Both the position numbers and the translations under genes were made by a program. Below, piece by piece: positions 62,264 to 64,000 of a stretch of DNA of 64,000 nt. Position 1 is the first letter of the stretch, and each line of letters begins with the position of its first letter. The stretch is from NCBI RefSeq assembly GCF_047324305.1, contig NZ_CP178740.1, forward strand, positions 3,720,001 through 3,784,000, given 5' to 3'. The notes under the pieces are model-generated. The model was not told the origin of the DNA, searched no databases, and worked only from the letters and a program-made list of their open reading frames with translations. Source of the stretch: Acerihabitans sp047324305 (GTDB lineage Bacteria; Pseudomonadota; Gammaproteobacteria; Enterobacterales; Enterobacteriaceae).

Positions 62264-62467
62264 CTATCTCACGTATTGCCATACGGTTGGGGGGACCTTG
62301 TCATACAGTTTTCCCATCGTCAGCTCCGCAAGGCGGTGATCCGCCGCACCGTAGAATTCGACCAGTTCCGCTTCCGGCAGTCTATCCTTCATATGTTCGA
62401 CGACTTTTTCCAGCGTTTCAACCGTATTGCAGCGCCTCAGCCTCATTAAAAAATCAACTTTACCCAT
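62264..62467 (-). CDS. hha: Hha/YmoA-family nucleoid-associated regulator
   Basis: Family members bind H-NS and tune silencing of acquired and virulence genes. The 67-residue protein has LMRLRRCNTVETLEKVVEH, ELVEFYGAADHRLAELTMGKLYDKVPPTVWQYVR, matching Hha/YmoA closely over the core while the middle (MKDRLPEAE) diverges. It begins MGKVDFLMRL. Usually hha sits beside tomB near acrB; here it is alone, so it may be a second copy. No tomB-like gene is seen beside it. Confidence 0.88.
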   Translation of the reverse strand: MGKVDFLMRLRRCNTVETLEKVVEHMKDRLPEAELVEFYGAADHRLAELTMGKLYDKVPPTVWQYVR

Positions 62468-63154
62468 AAAATTGCATTTATCCGTTAAAAAGAGATGATA
62501 ATCTCAGAAAATGAATTGGTTATGATTGCCGGGATATTATCAGCATCAAAATACCCGCGCGGCGAATCGGAATAAAATACGCAGCCCGTTTACCTTCTTC
62601 CGGGCGTTAATCATCAGCGTCTGGTAAACATGCATCTTGGATCTATGTAATATAGAAACTAACCATTCATTACCGGCATAGCCGTCCCAAAGAGGGCTAG
62701 CATAACAGCTTCTTGGCAGCTTGGATAATGATCGCTATAAAAATATCCATTTTGCGAGGGATATTAAGTTTTTAAGCGGGCGTCTATTATAAGTTACATT
62801 AGATGATGCAACGGGAAAACGATATAAACCCTATAGTTAGCATGGGGATAGGGTTGAAATGTTATAAAAACCTTTCGCGGTTAATTTATTTTAATAACAG
62901 AGAGCCCACGGCTCGAGGTAAAAATAAAATAAGGTTTTAATATTTAATGTCACTTTTTTTGATTTTCTTTCAATGGCCTTTTACTAAATTAATTACTCTG
63001 TTTACCGGCGACTAACACCGGGCCAGCGTTTTCGTTATGAAGGCTAATGATGCCAAGGCCATCTGCACTCTATCGCGCCGGCATGGCAGTGCCCGGTGTG
63101 GCATCGTCTGTTTGCTCCTGTCACCGGGCAGATGTTTGCGAGGGTTATAGACCT
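62468..63154. other. Long gap, AT-rich in its first part, between the hha-like gene and yccJ
   Basis: 687 bases without an accepted gene. About 62470-63010 is AT-rich and must hold the hha-like promoter near its start. GCCCGGTG (63091-63098) and CACCGGGC (63122-63129) form an 8-bp inverted repeat with a 23-base loop beyond the yccJ stop. The plus ORF 63047-63433 is antisense to yccJ. Confidence 0.5.
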
Positions 63155-63364
63155 CTAAACGTTTTTTCGTTCAACCCTTTCCTCACCCCAAAAAAGCGTG
63201 TCTTTCGAGGTTTTGGCGAAAGCGATTTCCAGCGCTTCATCACTGCCATCTTCCCAAATTTTCTGCGCCAGGGCCTCATCGTTATCAGCGACCTGGAAGA
63301 TAGCTTCGGCAATTTCAAGGGACGTTTCCCGAATCTCAGCCCATGCTTGTATGTTATCCGCCAT
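63155..63364 (-). CDS. yccJ: YccJ, small protein encoded after wrbA
   Basis: Function unknown. The 69-residue protein shares WAEIRETSLEIAEAIFQVA, EALAQKIWEDGSDEALEIAFAKT and the end DTLFWGEERVERKNV with E. coli YccJ (75 residues), with a shorter N-terminus. AAGGAGAAACC lies before the ATG on the minus strand. It lies downstream of wrbA on the same strand, as in E. coli, 176 bases away; a GC-rich hairpin (about 63487-63515) sits between the two genes. Confidence 0.92.
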   Translation of the reverse strand: MADNIQAWAEIRETSLEIAEAIFQVADNDEALAQKIWEDGSDEALEIAFAKTSKDTLFWGEERVERKNV

Positions 63365-63540
63365 GGTTTCTCCTTAATGCGTTTTATAAGGTGGGTGGGT
63401 GCGAGGCATATACCTATTAATGATACAACCTGAACTATAGTGCAATTACGGGCAGACCGCCTTCCAGCCCGCATGGCCTGACAAGCGGCGCCGTGTTGGG
63501 GAACGGCGCTCGCGGCTGGCGCAACAAGGCGGGTCAGGGA

Positions 63541-64000
63541 TCAGCTTTTCATTTTTAACGTAATACCGGCGACATATTCGCCCTGGTAACGGGCAATATC
63601 CAATTCCGGGGCCGAAGGCTGGCGCGATCCGTCTCCTCCCGCAAGCGTCGACGCGCCATAGGGCGTCCCTCCCCGCACCTGCGAGATATCAAACAGCTGT
63701 TTAGCGCCGTAGCCGATAGGCACCAGAATAAAGCCGTGATGGGCAAGCGTCGTCCAGGTAGAGGTAATGGTATGTTCTTGTCCGCCGCCGGTGCCGGTGG
63801 AGGTAAATACGCTGCCTATCTTGCCGTAAAGCGCTCCGGCGGCCCATAAAGCGCCGGTTTGGTCGAGAAAAGTACGCATTTGTCCGCTCATATTGCCAAA
63901 GCGGGTAGGAGTGCCAAAAATGATGGCGTCATAATCGGCCAGCTCCTGCGGCCTGGCTTCAGGGACATCTGGGCTGGATTTTCCTCCCGCCTGCGCAAAC
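63541..64000 (-). CDS. wrbA: NAD(P)H:quinone oxidoreductase WrbA, 5' part beyond window
   Basis: Tetrameric FMN flavodoxin-like two-electron quinone reductase. About 153 residues are visible of roughly 198. They include ELADYDAIIFGTPTRFGNMSG, MRTFLDQTGALWAAGALYGK, FTSTGTGGGQEHTITSTW, IGYGAKQLFDISQVRGGTPYG and GDGSRQPSAPELDIARYQG, which bind FMN and NAD(P)H in this family. The N-terminal part, with the phosphate-binding loop, lies beyond 64000. Confidence 0.95.
   Translation of the reverse strand, partial: FAQAGGKSSPDVPEARPQELADYDAIIFGTPTRFGNMSGQMRTFLDQTGALWAAGALYGKIGSVFTSTGTGGGQEHTITSTWTTLAHHGFILVPIGYGAKQLFDISQVRGGTPYGASTLAGGDGSRQPSAPELDIARYQGEYVAGITLKMKS

Noticed and set aside
63047..63433. 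128-codon ORF on the plus strand
   Set aside because: It is antisense to yccJ, which has clear homology and a good ribosome-binding site.
59640..64000. Attachment site of an island at the tRNA end
   Set aside because: I found no second copy of the tRNA 3' end (CTCCTCCGCCA) and no integrase in the window.

Overview
The window reads as chromosomal DNA of an enterobacterium (order Enterobacterales). The proteins align along their lengths, from memory, with Escherichia coli K-12 counterparts, and the gene order follows the E. coli aroA to yccA/serT segment. The GC-rich core, together with the missing ycaL, ycaQ and ssu genes and the small odd genes at the right end, suggests a genus outside Escherichia/Salmonella, possibly a Sodalis- or Pectobacterium-like lineage. 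That placement is inference only.

Layout. 1-3923: end of aroA, then cmk, rpsA, ihfB. 4221-10594: ycaI (comEC family), msbA-lpxK, a non-coding gap with a CRP dyad and a possible minus-strand small RNA, then ycaR-kdsB. 10704-20392: ycbJ, elyC (minus), the cmoM-mukF-mukE-mukB operon with overlapping junctions, and a 107-bp tandem triplication. 20393-25031: ldtD, mepK, ycbL, aspC. 25268-29501: ompF, asnS, pncB (minus). 29806-43577: pepN, pyrD with a hairpin leader, zapC, ycbX (minus), rlmKL, uup, pqiA-pqiB-pqiC, rmf. pqiB carries an in-frame amber codon. 43636-59319: fabA, lonH, matP, ompA, sulA (with LexA box), sxy, yccS, yccF, helD, mgsA, csgI, yccU, hspQ, rlmI, acyP, tusE, yccA. 59562-59649: tRNA-Ser(UGA). 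59650-64000: a more AT-rich, less E. coli-like stretch with nac behind a sigma-54 promoter and NtrC-like dyads, iraP, an unknown 97-aa gene, an Hha/YmoA-family gene, yccJ and the end of wrbA.

Themes. Much of the window concerns the envelope: lipid A (lpxK, msbA, kdsB), outer-membrane proteins (ompA, ompF), peptidoglycan (ldtD, mepK, elyC), lipid transport (pqiABC) and unsaturated fatty acids (fabA). Chromosome and division control is also dense (mukFEB, matP, zapC, sulA, ihfB), as is translation and RNA modification (rpsA, asnS, rlmKL, rlmI, rmf, cmoM, tusE, tRNA-Ser). The right end groups stress and nitrogen regulators (nac, iraP, hha-like).

No phage, transposon, CRISPR array or obvious new multi-gene system was found. 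The observations most worth a second look are the amber codon in pqiB, the possible CRP-linked small RNA/micro-ORF between lpxK and ycaR, the 107-bp triplication after mukB, and the nac-iraP-hha-like block beside the serine tRNA.
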